Positions 24,717-34,022 of a stretch of DNA of 64,000 bases are shown here, in pieces. How positions within the stretch are numbered: the stretch's first letter is position 1; each line of letters opens with the position of its first letter. Location of the stretch: the NCBI RefSeq assembly GCF_039540195.1, contig NZ_BAABEO010000008.1, positions 558,001 to 622,000 of the forward strand, in the 5' to 3' direction. A program made the translations under genes and the position numbers. The notes under the pieces were generated by a model. The model saw only the letters and a list, made by a program, of their open reading frames with translations, was not told where the DNA came from and made no database searches. The stretch comes from Zafaria ginkgonis. GTDB taxonomy: Bacteria; Actinomycetota; Actinomycetes; Actinomycetales; Micrococcaceae.

Positions 24717-26036
24717 TCAGACCTCGAAGAGCGTCTGGCCGATGTATCCGCCCGGCTGCACACCCGGGGGCACGGCGAACAGGCCCGAGCCGGTGTGCCG
24801 CAGGTACTCGGAGAGGGCGTCGTGCTTGGCCATCGCCGTCTGCATCGGCACGTAGTGCGTGCGCGCATCCACCACAAAAGCGATGAAGAACAGGCCCGCA
24901 TCAAGCCGGCCCAGCCCGTCGGAACCGTCGGTGTAGTTGAACCCGCGGCGCAGCATCCGCACGCCGTTGTTGTTGGACGGGTGGGCCACCGCCACGTGCG
25001 AGTCGGCCGGGACCAGCGGACCGCCGCGCCCCTGCAGGGCAAAGTCGGGTTCGGTGAATTCCTCGCCGCCGGACAGGGGTGCGCCCGTCCTCTTGGTGCG
25101 GCCGATGAAGGCCTCCTGTTCGCGCAGTGGGGACCGGTCCCAGGTCTCGATGTGCATGCGGATGCGCCGCGCGACCAGGTAGGTGCCCCCGTTCATCCAC
25201 GCCCCGGCCCCGGCCGCCCCGGACACCCACACGTGCCCGGCCAGGTCGTCCGCGTCCTGGCTTTTGATGTTGGCCGTGCCGTCCTTGAACCCGAAGAGGT
25301 TGCGCGGGGTTGCCTGCGCGGCGGAGGTGGAGGAGGTCCGGCCGAAACCGATCTGGGACCAGCGCACGCGGGCGCGCCCAAAGGCAATGCGGGCAAGGTT
25401 GCGCACGGCGTGGACGGCGACCTGCGGATCGTCGGCGCACGCCTGGACCACCAAGTCTCCCCCGCTGCGGGCCTCCTCCAGCGCATCCCCGGGGAAGTGC
25501 GGCAGCTCGATCAGCGCCTCCGGAAGCCTGCCCTCGAGGCCGAAGCGCGCCCCGCCGTCGTCCTGAAACAGCGTGCGCCCGAAACCAACAGTGACGGTCA
25601 GGTGGCTGGCGGTGAGGTCGGAGGCCTCGCCGGTGTCCTCCGGCGGGGCGTCGTAGTCCCCGGAGGTCGCACCGCCTTCGCCGATCTCCTGCCCCTGGAC
25701 CATCGCCTCGATGGCGGCGGTCCATTCCTGCAGCAGGGCCACCAGCTCGTCCCGGTCCTGCGTGGTCACGTCGAAGGCCGCGATGTGCATCCGGTCCTGC
25801 GCATCGGTGGTGATGCCGGCCTGGTGCTCCCCGTGGAACGGGACGACGCCGGCGACCGGCGCGGGCTCCCGCGCCGAGCCGTAGGCCGCATGGACCACGG
25901 CTCCCGCCGCGAGGCCCACCCCGCCGGCGCCGGCCGCCGCGAACAGCGACCGGCGCGAAAGGCCCTTCCCCTTCCGGCGTCGGGGCTCTTCCTGCTGGGC
26001 GCCGGCAGGCAGCGGCCGGCCTCCGTGGGTGCTCAT
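24717..26036 (-). CDS. efeB: EfeB, Tat-exported dye-decolorizing peroxidase
   Basis: Haem peroxidase of the EfeUOB ferrous iron system, exported folded by Tat. 439 residues: twin-arginine signal LSRRSLFAAAGAGG (about 26-39), the DyP signature GFKDGTAN, and the distal/proximal His region HPSNNNGVRMLRRGF. EfeB is proposed to oxidise Fe2+ or release iron from haem outside the membrane (established family view, details debated). Its start is five bases from the efeO stop, so translation is coupled. Order efeU-efeO-efeB, with an iron box upstream of efeU and a terminator after efeB. Confidence 0.95.
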   Translation of the reverse strand: MSTHGGRPLPAGAQQEEPRRRKGKGLSRRSLFAAAGAGGVGLAAGAVVHAAYGSAREPAPVAGVVPFHGEHQAGITTDAQDRMHIAAFDVTTQDRDELVALLQEWTAAIEAMVQGQEIGEGGATSGDYDAPPEDTGEASDLTASHLTVTVGFGRTLFQDDGGARFGLEGRLPEALIELPHFPGDALEEARSGGDLVVQACADDPQVAVHAVRNLARIAFGRARVRWSQIGFGRTSSTSAAQATPRNLFGFKDGTANIKSQDADDLAGHVWVSGAAGAGAWMNGGTYLVARRIRMHIETWDRSPLREQEAFIGRTKRTGAPLSGGEEFTEPDFALQGRGGPLVPADSHVAVAHPSNNNGVRMLRRGFNYTDGSDGLGRLDAGLFFIAFVVDARTHYVPMQTAMAKHDALSEYLRHTGSGLFAVPPGVQPGGYIGQTLFEV

Positions 26037-26041
26037 TTGAA

Positions 26042-27199
26042 CTATTTTACGACCGCTGCGGTGAGCTTGGAGAGCGGCTCGGAGAGGGCGTCGACCGCCG
26101 CGCTGAGCTCCTGGATCTGCTCCTGGGTCAGCTCGTCGTAGTACTTGAAGCCGTCCCCGACGCGGTACTGGTCCAGCAGCGCCTGCAGGTCGGCGAAGTT
26201 CTTCTCCAGGGACGCGTCCAGCTCGTCCTCGACGCCGACCAGCAGCGGACGCAGGTCCTCGTACGCGATCCGGGCGCCCTCGACGTTGGCCTGGAAGTCC
26301 CACAGGTCGGTGTGGGACCAGATCTCCTCCTCGCCGGTGACCTTGCCGGTGGCGACCTCGTCCAGCAGCTCCTTGGCGCCGTTGGCGAGCTTGTCCGGGG
26401 TGAAGGTCAGGTCCTGGGTGCGGTCGTAGAGCTCCTTGGTGTCGGCGACCATCCGGTCGGCGATCTCCTGGCGCTCGGCGTCGGTCATCGGCGTGTAGCC
26501 GGACTCCGGCTGCCACAGGTCCTTCTCGGCCCGGTGCCAGCCGGTCCACTCCTGCCCCTCCTCGAGGTCGGCCTCGCGGGCGTCCAGGATCGGGTCCAGG
26601 TCGCCGAAGGACTCGGCGACCGGCTCGATGCGCTCCCAGTGCATGCGGGTGCCGGCGTAGAGCTCGCGGGCCTTGTCCTCGTCGCCGGCGGCGAACGCGG
26701 CGGCGAATTCCTCGGTGCCGCGCACCAGGCGCTCGGCCTGGTCCTTGACGTAGGCGGCGTACAGCTTGGTGGCGTTGGCCTGAAGCTCGGCGCGGTCCGC
26801 TGAGACCTCTTGGCCATCCGGGGCGGCGGTGACGGTGAAGGCGGCCTGGATGCCGTCGCCGACCATGCCCGGCTTGCACGCGGTGAAGTACTTGCCCTCG
26901 GGCGCGATGACCACCAGGTCGCGGGAGAGGCCCGGGCCGATGTTCTCCACTTCGCCGACGATGCGCAGTCCGTCCTCGGCGAGCAGGTAGAACTCGGTGA
27001 CCTCCGAGCCGTCGTTCTTGACGTTGAACTTCAGCGTGCCCCCGGGGGTGCTGGTGGTGGAGACGGTGCAGGCGTCGGAGGTGCTGACGACGTCGATGGC
27101 ACCGTCGCCGGAGGCCGCGGTGGTGTTGTCGGTGCAGCCGGTCAAGGCGACGGAGGCCGCGGCCAGGACGGCTGCGGGCGCAAGGAGGCGTGCTTTCAC
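26042..27199 (-). CDS. efeO: EfeO, iron-binding lipoprotein (cupredoxin + M75)
   Basis: Extracytoplasmic iron-delivery component. 385 residues with a lipoprotein signal (lipobox LTGC, Cys22), an N-terminal cupredoxin-like domain (about 40-125) containing the Cys in FTACKPGM, and a C-terminal M75 helical domain with TRMHWERIEP, the EfeO metal-site motif. Two conserved DGxKYYDELT-type segments near the C-terminus fit the family. Start: GTG at 27199 with AAGGA eight bases upstream. It lies between efeU (80-base gap) and efeB (5-base gap). Confidence 0.95.
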   Translation of the reverse strand: MKARLLAPAAVLAAASVALTGCTDNTTAASGDGAIDVVSTSDACTVSTTSTPGGTLKFNVKNDGSEVTEFYLLAEDGLRIVGEVENIGPGLSRDLVVIAPEGKYFTACKPGMVGDGIQAAFTVTAAPDGQEVSADRAELQANATKLYAAYVKDQAERLVRGTEEFAAAFAAGDEDKARELYAGTRMHWERIEPVAESFGDLDPILDAREADLEEGQEWTGWHRAEKDLWQPESGYTPMTDAERQEIADRMVADTKELYDRTQDLTFTPDKLANGAKELLDEVATGKVTGEEEIWSHTDLWDFQANVEGARIAYEDLRPLLVGVEDELDASLEKNFADLQALLDQYRVGDGFKYYDELTQEQIQELSAAVDALSEPLSKLTAAVVK

Positions 27200-27279
27200 G
27201 GGGTTGTCCTTAGGGGGTACGAGGGGAACGGAAATGCGCTGGGTGGATGGAAACTGCGCCGGGTGGATCGAAACTGCGT

Positions 27280-28122
27280 TTAGGCGGCTGCAGCGGCGGC
27301 GGGCCGCGCAGCCACGGGGGTGTTCCGACGGATGCGGCGGAAGTAGAGGAACATCACCGGCACCACGTAGAGGACCCAGGCGGTGGCCTCGAGCCAGGTG
27401 GTGGCCGGGGAGAAGTTGAAGACGCCCTTGAGCAGGGTGGCCAGCCAGCCGCTGGGCGGGATGGCGGCGGAGACGTCGAAGGCGAGGTTGTGCAGGCCGG
27501 GCAGGATTCCGGCCTCCTGGAGGTCGTGGATGCCGTAGGCGAACACCCCGCCGGCCACGATGATCAGGGCGGCGCCGGTCCAGGTGAAGAACTTGGACAG
27601 GTTGATCCTCAACGCGCCCCGGTGCAGCAGCGCCCCGAAGGCGATGGCGGCCAGGATGCCCAGGAACGCGCCGAGCAGGGGCTGCCAGGTTTCGCCGGTG
27701 GCGCGGGCGGCGGCCCAGATGAACAGTGCGGTCTCCAGGCCCTCGCGGCCCACGGCGAGCGCGGCGACCAGGACCAGGCCCCAGGCGGAGCCGTCCGCGA
27801 CCTGGTCGACCTTGCCCCTCAGGTCCGCGCTGAGCGACCGGGAGGCCTTGGCCATCCAGAACACCATCCAGGTGACGAATCCGACGGCGATGATGGACAG
27901 TCCGCCCCCGATCATTTCCTGGGCTTCGAACGTCAGTCCGCGCGGGCCGTAGGTGAGCAGCGCGCCGAAGCCGAGGGACACCGCGACCGCGAAGGCGATG
28001 CCGGCCCAGACGCGCGGCAGCAGGCGGGTGCGGCCGCTTTTCTTGAGGTACGCCAGGAGGAGGACGACGATCAGGACCGCTTCGAGTCCTTCGCGCAGCC
28101 CGATCAGGAAATTGCCTGTCAT
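27280..28122 (-). CDS. efeU: EfeU ferrous iron permease
   Basis: FTR1-type iron channel in the cytoplasmic membrane, 280 residues with seven predicted membrane segments. Both REGLE iron-binding motifs are present: LREGLEAVL near residue 10 and VGREGLETAL near 147. Start: ATG with AAAGGTG upstream. It is promoter-proximal in efeUOB; a candidate DtxR iron box lies about 100 bases upstream, so repression under iron sufficiency is expected. The C-terminus ends in an Ala-rich tail after RRIRRN. Confidence 0.95.
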   Translation of the reverse strand: MTGNFLIGLREGLEAVLIVVLLLAYLKKSGRTRLLPRVWAGIAFAVAVSLGFGALLTYGPRGLTFEAQEMIGGGLSIIAVGFVTWMVFWMAKASRSLSADLRGKVDQVADGSAWGLVLVAALAVGREGLETALFIWAAARATGETWQPLLGAFLGILAAIAFGALLHRGALRINLSKFFTWTGAALIIVAGGVFAYGIHDLQEAGILPGLHNLAFDVSAAIPPSGWLATLLKGVFNFSPATTWLEATAWVLYVVPVMFLYFRRIRRNTPVAARPAAAAAA

Positions 28123-28221
28123 CTTTTACACCTTTGGAGGTAGCTGCCCGCGACGACGCAGTCCGGGCGCACGCGTGGCGGCCTAAGGCGGCACTTACGC
28201 CATTAGGCAAGCCCCGTCGTG

Positions 28222-28240
28222 CGCAATAAGGCTAACCTTA
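28222..28240. promoter_or_regulatory. DtxR/IdeR-type iron box upstream of efeU
   Basis: CGCAATAAGGCTAACCTTA matches the 19-bp consensus at 13 positions, with the right half nearly perfect (GGCTAACCTTA). It is about 100 bases upstream of efeU. Iron repression of efeUOB by a DtxR-family protein is common in actinobacteria. Confidence 0.62.
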
Positions 28241-28324
28241 CCTTGCCCGGCTGGCAAAAGTTACGTGCCGCACCATGGTCCGCGGACAACGCAGGGCCCC
28301 GCACCACGACGGCGGGCCGTGGGA

Positions 28325-29197
28325 TCAGGAGCCGAGGGGCCGGCCTGCCATGCGCTCGAGGCGGGAGATGCGGTCGGCCATCGGCGGGTGCGTGGCGAAC
28401 AGCTTCTGCGCGCCGCCCCTGAACGGGTTGGCGATCATCAGGTGGGAGGCGTTGACCAGGCGCTGGTCGTTGTCCGGCAGCGGAGCGCGGGCGACGCCCG
28501 TCTCCAGCTTGCGCAGCGCCGACGCCAGCGCGAGCGGGTCGCCGGTGAGCTGGGCGCCGTCCTCGTCGGCGTCGTATTCCCGGGTGCGGGAGATGGACAT
28601 CTGGATCAGCGAGGCCGCCAGCGGGGCCAGCAGCGACATCGCGATCAGCGCGATCGGGTTGGCGTTGCGGCGGTCGCCGCCGCCGAAGAGGAGGAGGAAC
28701 TGGGCCACGGAGGTGATCACGCCGGCGACGGCGGCCGCCACCGAGGAGGTGAGGATGTCGCGGTTGTAGACGTGCATCAGCTCGTGCCCCAGCACCCCGC
28801 GCAGCTCGCGCTCGCTGAGCAGCTGCAGGACGCCCTCGGTGCAGCAGACCGCGGCGTTCTTCGGGTCGCGGCCGGTGGCGAAGGCGTTGGGGGCCATGGT
28901 CGGCGAGACGTAGAGCCGGGGCATGGGCTGCCGCGCGGCCGCCGAGAGCTCGCGCACGATCCGGTACATCGCCGGCTGCTCGGCCTCGCTGACGGGGTAG
29001 GCGTGCATGGAACGGATGGCGATCTTGTCGCTGTTCCAGTAGCCGTAGGCGGTGGTGCCGAGGCCAATCAGGGTAAACAGCCAGATGAAGCTGGAGTTGC
29101 CCGTGCCGGAGGCCAGCAGCGCGCCGATCGCCAGGAGCAGCGCGAACATGCCGCCCAGCAGGGCGGCGGTCTTGAGCCCGTTGTTGTGGTTGTGCAT
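28325..29197 (-). CDS. htpX: HtpX family membrane zinc metalloprotease
   Basis: M48 protease that degrades damaged membrane proteins. 290 residues: two N-terminal membrane segments (about 10-45), the zinc site GHELMH (HEXXH, about 131-136) in VLGHELMHVYNRD, two further hydrophobic segments, and the third ligand Glu in REYDADEDGA. Start: ATG with AAGGGCAGCA upstream. It is divergent from the Fur gene and upstream of the efeU promoter on the same strand; oxidative or envelope stress control is plausible but not shown. Confidence 0.93.
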   Translation of the reverse strand: MHNHNNGLKTAALLGGMFALLLAIGALLASGTGNSSFIWLFTLIGLGTTAYGYWNSDKIAIRSMHAYPVSEAEQPAMYRIVRELSAAARQPMPRLYVSPTMAPNAFATGRDPKNAAVCCTEGVLQLLSERELRGVLGHELMHVYNRDILTSSVAAAVAGVITSVAQFLLLFGGGDRRNANPIALIAMSLLAPLAASLIQMSISRTREYDADEDGAQLTGDPLALASALRKLETGVARAPLPDNDQRLVNASHLMIANPFRGGAQKLFATHPPMADRISRLERMAGRPLGS

Positions 29198-29312
29198 TGC
29201 TGCCCTTCACCCCTTGGTTGCCGGCCGCACCGTGCGGCCCCGCTCTGTATCCACTGTAGTCAACGCGCACCCGCCCGCCCCTGTTCCCCCGCCTCGGCGC
29301 CCGCCTCCCGCG

Positions 29313-29331
29313 TGAGGTTAGGCTTACTTAT
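29313..29331. promoter_or_regulatory. DtxR/IdeR-type iron box between htpX and fur
   Basis: TGAGGTTAGGCTTACTTAT matches the DtxR/IdeR consensus at 15 of 19 positions, the best of three in the window. It lies 29 bases upstream of the fur ATG, across the expected promoter, and is divergent from htpX. It could instead be bound by the Fur-family protein itself. Confidence 0.62.
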
Positions 29332-29359
29332 CTTGACCTACTCAAAATAAGCGGGTGCA

Positions 29360-29797
29360 ATGGGTCACATGGACTTCTCGACCCGACTCCGCGACCGCGG
29401 CCTGCGCGTGACCCGCCAGCGCCTGGCGGTACTGGGGGCCGTGGAGCGCCATCCGCACTCCTCGGCGGACGCCGTGGCCGAGCAGGTGCGCCAAGAGCTG
29501 CCCGAACTCTCCATCCAGTCCGTCTACAGCGTTTTGAACGACCTGACGGCCCTGGAGCTGCTGCGGCGCTTCAGCCCGCCCCACTCCCCCGCACTTTACG
29601 AAACCCGGGTCGGGGACAACCACCATCATGCCGTCTGCTCCATGTGTGGGCGCGTGGAGGACGTGGACTGCGCGGTGGGGCACGCCCCCTGCCTGACCCC
29701 CTCCGATTCCCACGGCATGACCATTCAGATTGCGGATGTCCTTTACCAGGGCATCTGTAAGGACTGCGCGGAGCGTTCGCCCGGCCCCGCCGGCTGA
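29360..29797 (+). CDS. Fur family regulator (FurA/CatR-like)
   Basis: Metal-dependent DNA-binding repressor, 145 residues. Seen: winged helix with QSVYSVLNDLTALELL, histidine metal-site segment NHHHAVC, and two structural zinc Cys pairs (CSMC, CKDC). The catalase gene starts 48 bases downstream on the same strand, the same arrangement as furA-katG in mycobacteria and catR-catA in Streptomyces, so it is probably a peroxide-sensing repressor of the catalase and of itself. Starts at 29360 or 29369 are possible; neither has a good ribosome site. Confidence 0.9.
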   Translation: MGHMDFSTRLRDRGLRVTRQRLAVLGAVERHPHSSADAVAEQVRQELPELSIQSVYSVLNDLTALELLRRFSPPHSPALYETRVGDNHHHAVCSMCGRVEDVDCAVGHAPCLTPSDSHGMTIQIADVLYQGICKDCAERSPGPAG

Positions 29798-29845
29798 CCG
29801 CTCTGGCTGCAGAAAACCCATCCCGATAGAAGGAGAAAGCCTCTC

Positions 29846-31342
29846 GTGTCCGAGAACTTCACCACCACCCAGACCGGCGCACCGGTCGCCAGCGACGAGC
29901 ACTCGCTGACCGCCGGCGCCAACGGCGCCACCGTCCTTCACGACGTCTACCTAGTCGAGAAGCTGGCCCAGTTCAACCGCGAGCGCCTTCCGGAGCGCAT
30001 CGTCCACGCCAAGGGTGGCGGCGCGTTCGGCACCTTCACGGTGACCAATGATGTCTCCAAGTACACCCGCGTGGCGGCGTTCCAGCCGGGCTCGGTCGTC
30101 AAGACCGCGCTGCGCTTCTCCTCCGTCGCGGGCGAGATGGGCTCCCCGGACACCTGGCGCGACGTGCGCGGCTTCGCGACCCGCTTCTACACCACCGAGG
30201 GCAACCTCGACATCGTGGGCAACAACACCCCGGTGTTCTTCATCCGCGACGCCATCAAGTTCCCGGACTTCATCCACTCGCAGAAGCGCCTTCCGGGCTC
30301 CGGCCTGCGCGACGCCGACATGCAGTGGGACTTCTGGACCCTCTCCCCGGAGTCCGCGCACCAGGTGACCTACCTGATGGGCAACCGCGGCCTGCCGAAG
30401 TCCTGGCGCGAGATGCAGGGCTACGGCTCCCACACCTACCTGTGGACCAACGCCGAGGGCGAGCGCTTCTGGGTCAAGTACCACTTCCGCTCCAACCAGG
30501 AGCTGGTCGACCTTGGCATCGAGGAGGCCGAGCTCATCGCCGGCGCCGACGCCGACTACTACCGCCGCGACCTGTACCAGGCGATCGAGCGTGGAGAGTT
30601 CCCGAGCTGGGACCTGCACGTCCAGGTCATGCCGTACGAAGAGGCCAAGACCTACCGCTTCAACCCGTTCGACCTGACCAAGACCTGGTCGCACAAGGAC
30701 TACCCGCTGATCCCGGTGGGCCGCTTCGAGCTGAACCGCAACCCGGAGAACCACTTCGCCGAGATCGAGCAGATCGCCCTGTCCCCGGCGAACGTTGTCC
30801 CGGGCCACGCGATCTCCCCGGACAAGATGCTGATGGCCCGCGTGTTCTCCTACCCGGATGCGCAGCGCTACCGCGTCGGCACCAACTACAACGAGCTGCC
30901 GGTCAACCGTCCGGAAGCCCCGGTGAACAACTACTCGCAGGACGGCTCGCTGCGCCACAGCTTCAAGCCGGCCTCCGCCCCGGTGTACGCGCCGAACTCC
31001 TTCGGTGGCCCGGCGGCCCAGCCGGCCCGCGCCGGCGAGGGCTCCTGGGAGTCCGACGGCGAGCTGGTCCGCGCCGCGGCGACCCTGCACTCCGAGGACA
31101 GCGACTTCGGCCAGCCGGGTACCCTCTACCGCGAGGTGTTCTCCGACGCCCAGCGTGCCTACCTGCAGGAAAACCTGCTGGGCCAGGCCAACGGCATCAC
31201 CATCGGTGACATCCGCGAGCGCTTCTTCCAGTACTGGACGAACGTCGACGCCAACCTCGGCGCCGTCCTGCGCGAGCGCTTCGCCGCCGGCGACGCTGGC
31301 CAGACGGATGCGGCCTCCGAGATGGCCGGCCTGCCCGCCTAG
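29846..31342 (+). CDS. katA: Monofunctional haem catalase (clade 3 size)
   Basis: Dismutes hydrogen peroxide to water and oxygen in the cytosol. 498 residues, the size of small-subunit catalases. Seen: active-site segment FNRERLPERIVHAKGGGAFG with catalytic His54, distal Asn in VGNNTPVFFIRD, and proximal Tyr in RVFSYPDAQRYR near residue 335. Start: GTG at 29846 with AAGGAG upstream. Co-transcribed with the Fur-family gene and followed by two tandem hairpins. Induction by peroxide through that regulator is the likely control. Confidence 0.96.
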   Translation: MSENFTTTQTGAPVASDEHSLTAGANGATVLHDVYLVEKLAQFNRERLPERIVHAKGGGAFGTFTVTNDVSKYTRVAAFQPGSVVKTALRFSSVAGEMGSPDTWRDVRGFATRFYTTEGNLDIVGNNTPVFFIRDAIKFPDFIHSQKRLPGSGLRDADMQWDFWTLSPESAHQVTYLMGNRGLPKSWREMQGYGSHTYLWTNAEGERFWVKYHFRSNQELVDLGIEEAELIAGADADYYRRDLYQAIERGEFPSWDLHVQVMPYEEAKTYRFNPFDLTKTWSHKDYPLIPVGRFELNRNPENHFAEIEQIALSPANVVPGHAISPDKMLMARVFSYPDAQRYRVGTNYNELPVNRPEAPVNNYSQDGSLRHSFKPASAPVYAPNSFGGPAAQPARAGEGSWESDGELVRAAATLHSEDSDFGQPGTLYREVFSDAQRAYLQENLLGQANGITIGDIRERFFQYWTNVDANLGAVLRERFAAGDAGQTDAASEMAGLPA

Positions 31343-31358
31343 GCTTTGTCGGACATAA

Positions 31359-31395
31359 CGAAGGCCGGCCCCCGCACCGCGGGGGCCGGCCTTCG
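31359..31395. terminator. Hairpin terminator after katA
   Basis: Perfect 17-bp stem CGAAGGCCGGCCCCCGC with a 3-base loop, 16 bases after the katA stop. Confidence 0.8.
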
Positions 31396-31404
31396 GCGCT
31401 TAAC

Positions 31405-31440
31405 GGCAAGGGCCCCGCGCATCTGCGCGGGGCCCTTGCC
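31405..31440. terminator. Hairpin terminator after fprA
   Basis: Perfect 16-bp stem GGCAAGGGCCCCGCGC with an ATCT loop, 17 bases past the fprA stop on the minus strand. Together with 31359-31395 it separates two convergent genes. Confidence 0.8.
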
Positions 31441-31457
31441 GTGGCGTATCGGTGCCG

Positions 31458-32858
31458 CTACTTGGTGGAGATCTGGACCATTTCCTCGCGGGAGACGACC
31501 TTGACGCGCTCGCGCTCCACCGGGCCGTTGGCCGTCTGCACGGGGCTGGTGGCCGCACCGAGCGCGCGTTCGTGCGCGTCCAGCTTCAGCCAGCCTTCCC
31601 AAGTGGTGTACTCGATGCCACGCTCGGCCAGCAGCTCGATGATGGCCCCCTCCTCCGGACGCTCGGCCGCGGGCAGGTCCAGCCGGTCCTCGAGCAGGTT
31701 GCCGATGGTCTCCAGCGCGTCGCCCTTGGTGTGCCCGATCAGGCCCACCGGTCCGCGCTTGATCCATCCGGTCGCGTAGATGCCCGGCACCGGCTGCCCG
31801 GCCGCGTCGAGGACGCGGCCGCCGTCGTTCGGGATCACGCCGCGGCGCTCGTCGAAGCCGACCTCGGGAAGCTCGGAGCCGAAATAGCCGATCGCGCGGT
31901 AGACGGCCTGCACCTCGTACTCCTCGAACTCGCCGGTCCCCTTGGCGTTGCCGGTGCCGTCCAGTTCCTGGCGCTCGAACCGGATCCCGGAGACCTTGCC
32001 GTCCTCGCCCAGGACCTCCACGGGCTGGTGCAGGAAGTGCAGGTGCAGGCGGCGGGAAGCGCCGGTGTCCTGCTCCTCGACCAGCCAGTTGGTCAGCGTG
32101 TTGACCATGGTCTTGGTCTGGTTGTTGGTCTTGATGGCGGCATCGGAGGCCTCGTCGAACTCGAAGTCCTCCGGGTAGAGCACGATGTCCACGTCGCGGG
32201 AGTGGCTGAGCTCGCGCAGCTCCAGCGGGGTGAACTTCACCTGGGCCGGGCCGCGGCGGCCGAAGACGTGCACGTCGGTGACCGGAGAGGCTTTCAGTCC
32301 CTGGTAGACGTTCTCCGGGATCTCGGTGACCAGCAGGTCATCGGCGTGCTTGGAGAGCACCCGGGCGACGTCCAGGGCCACGTTGCCGTTGCCGATCACG
32401 GCGATCTCCTTGGCCTCCAGCGGCCATTCGCGCGGCACGTCCGGGTGCCCGTCGTACCAGGAGACGAAGTCGGCGCCGCCGAAGGAACCCTCCAGGCCGA
32501 TGCCCGGGATGTCCAGGTCGGCGTCCTTGATCGCGCCGGTGGCGAAGATGACGGCGTCGTACATGCTGCGGATGTCGCTCAGCGTCACGTCCCGGCCGTA
32601 GGTGATGTTGCCGAGGAAACGGATGTCCCCGCGGTCCAGGACCTTGTGCAGGGCGTTGACGATGCCCTTGATGCGCGGGTGGTCCGGGGCCACGCCGTAA
32701 CGGATCAGCCCGTAGGGGGCCGGGTAGGCGTCGAAGAGGTCGATGCTGACCGCGAACTCGCGCTCCGCCTTGGTCAGGATGTCCGCGGCGTAGACGCCTG
32801 CGGGACCGGCGCCGATGATGGCGACGCGGAGCGGACGGTCGGCGGCTGGGTTGGACAC
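31458..32858 (-). CDS. fprA: Ferredoxin/adrenodoxin-type NADP+ reductase (FprA-like)
   Basis: FAD flavoprotein that passes electrons between NADPH and ferredoxin or similar carriers. 466 residues: FAD site IIGAGPAGVYAAD (about 15-26), GVAPDHP, NADP site VIGNGNVALDVAR, HVFGRRGPAQ, and the C-terminal GWIKRGPVGLIGHTKGDA, all hallmarks of the adrenodoxin reductase family (M. tuberculosis FprA). Start: GTG at 32858 with GGAAGGAAA upstream. Monocistronic. The electron partner (P450, ferredoxin) is not in this window. Confidence 0.93.
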   Translation of the reverse strand: MSNPAADRPLRVAIIGAGPAGVYAADILTKAEREFAVSIDLFDAYPAPYGLIRYGVAPDHPRIKGIVNALHKVLDRGDIRFLGNITYGRDVTLSDIRSMYDAVIFATGAIKDADLDIPGIGLEGSFGGADFVSWYDGHPDVPREWPLEAKEIAVIGNGNVALDVARVLSKHADDLLVTEIPENVYQGLKASPVTDVHVFGRRGPAQVKFTPLELRELSHSRDVDIVLYPEDFEFDEASDAAIKTNNQTKTMVNTLTNWLVEEQDTGASRRLHLHFLHQPVEVLGEDGKVSGIRFERQELDGTGNAKGTGEFEEYEVQAVYRAIGYFGSELPEVGFDERRGVIPNDGGRVLDAAGQPVPGIYATGWIKRGPVGLIGHTKGDALETIGNLLEDRLDLPAAERPEEGAIIELLAERGIEYTTWEGWLKLDAHERALGAATSPVQTANGPVERERVKVVSREEMVQISTK

Positions 32859-33013
32859 GTGGTTTCCTTCCGGACGGGAATCGCGCGCGCACAAATTAGC
32901 GCACAGCTCACTAGTCTAATTGCCGGCACGACGGCGGCACCAACCGGCGTGGGCTGCCTCACGCTGCGCGCGGTTCGGGAATGGGGAGCGGTGCCCGGGA
33001 TGTTGGCACCATT

Positions 33014-34018
33014 ATGGCCTTCTCCCCCGCTCCGGATCACCCAGCCGTCCCCGCACGCTCCGCCGGGGCCGTTGATGCAGGGTCCGAGCGCAGGTCCGGC
33101 CTGCTCCTCGGACTGGGGGCCTACGGGATGTGGGGCCTGCTGCCGCTGTATTTCGCGCTCCTGGCTCCGGCGGGGCCGGTGGAGATCGTGGCCGTACGCG
33201 TGCTGTGGTCGGTGGTGTTTTGCGTCCTCCTGATCGCCGCGGGCCGCCAGTGGCGCGCGTTGGGCGCGGTCCTGCGCAATCGCGCGGCCATGCTGAAGCT
33301 TTCGCTGGCGGCGCTGCTGATCGCGGGCAACTGGCTGGCCTTCACCTTCGCGGTCCTCGCCGGGCACGCCCTCGAGGCGTCGCTGGGATACTTCATCAAT
33401 CCGCTGATCGTGGTCCTGCTGGGCGTGGTCTTCCTGAAGGAGCGGCTGAACCGGGTGCAGTGGACCGCGATGGGCATCGGCCTGGCCGCGGTGCTGGTGC
33501 TGACGTTCGCCTACGGCGCCCCGCCGTGGATCGCCCTGATCCTGGCCGGCACGTTCGGCCTCTACGGACTGGTCAAGAAGAAGGTGGGGACGAACGTCGG
33601 GGCACTGGCGGGGCTGACAGTGGAGACGGCCGCGCTGGCCCCCCTGGCCGCCGTCGCCATGGTGTGGCTGGGCGCGACCGGCGCGGCCACGGCCGCCACG
33701 CACGGGCCGGCCCACTTCTGGCTGCTCGCCGCCGGCGGCGTCATCACGGCGCTGCCGCTGATCCTCTTCAGCGGGGCCGCCCGCCGCCTGCCGCTGAGCG
33801 TGGTGGGCATGCTCCAGTACGTGGCCCCGGTGATGCAGTTCCTGCTGGCGCTGCTGGTCTTCCACGAGGAGATGCCCGCGGAGCGCTGGGCCGGCTTTGG
33901 CCTGATCTGGGTGGCCCTGCTGCTGCTCTCCGCGGACATGGTCCGCGGCGTCCGGGCCAGCGCACGTCCGCGCCGGCGCAGGGATTCCGTGACCGCAGGT
34001 CACGCCCCGTCGGCCTAG
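33014..34018 (+). CDS. rarD: RarD-type EamA permease
   Basis: Ten-helix drug/metabolite transporter of the cytoplasmic membrane, 334 residues. GLGAYGMWGLLPLYFALL at the start of helix 1, NWLAFTFAVLAGHALEASLGYFI and LIVVLLGVVFLKERLN are typical of RarD/chloramphenicol-sensitivity proteins. Start is uncertain: ATG at 33014 is closest to helix 1, while an in-frame ATG at 32981 would add 11 residues; neither has a clear ribosome site. Four bases separate its stop from that of the convergent hydrolase. Substrate unknown. Confidence 0.87.
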   Translation: MAFSPAPDHPAVPARSAGAVDAGSERRSGLLLGLGAYGMWGLLPLYFALLAPAGPVEIVAVRVLWSVVFCVLLIAAGRQWRALGAVLRNRAAMLKLSLAALLIAGNWLAFTFAVLAGHALEASLGYFINPLIVVLLGVVFLKERLNRVQWTAMGIGLAAVLVLTFAYGAPPWIALILAGTFGLYGLVKKKVGTNVGALAGLTVETAALAPLAAVAMVWLGATGAATAATHGPAHFWLLAAGGVITALPLILFSGAARRLPLSVVGMLQYVAPVMQFLLALLVFHEEMPAERWAGFGLIWVALLLLSADMVRGVRASARPRRRRDSVTAGHAPSA

Positions 34019-34022
34019 GAGC

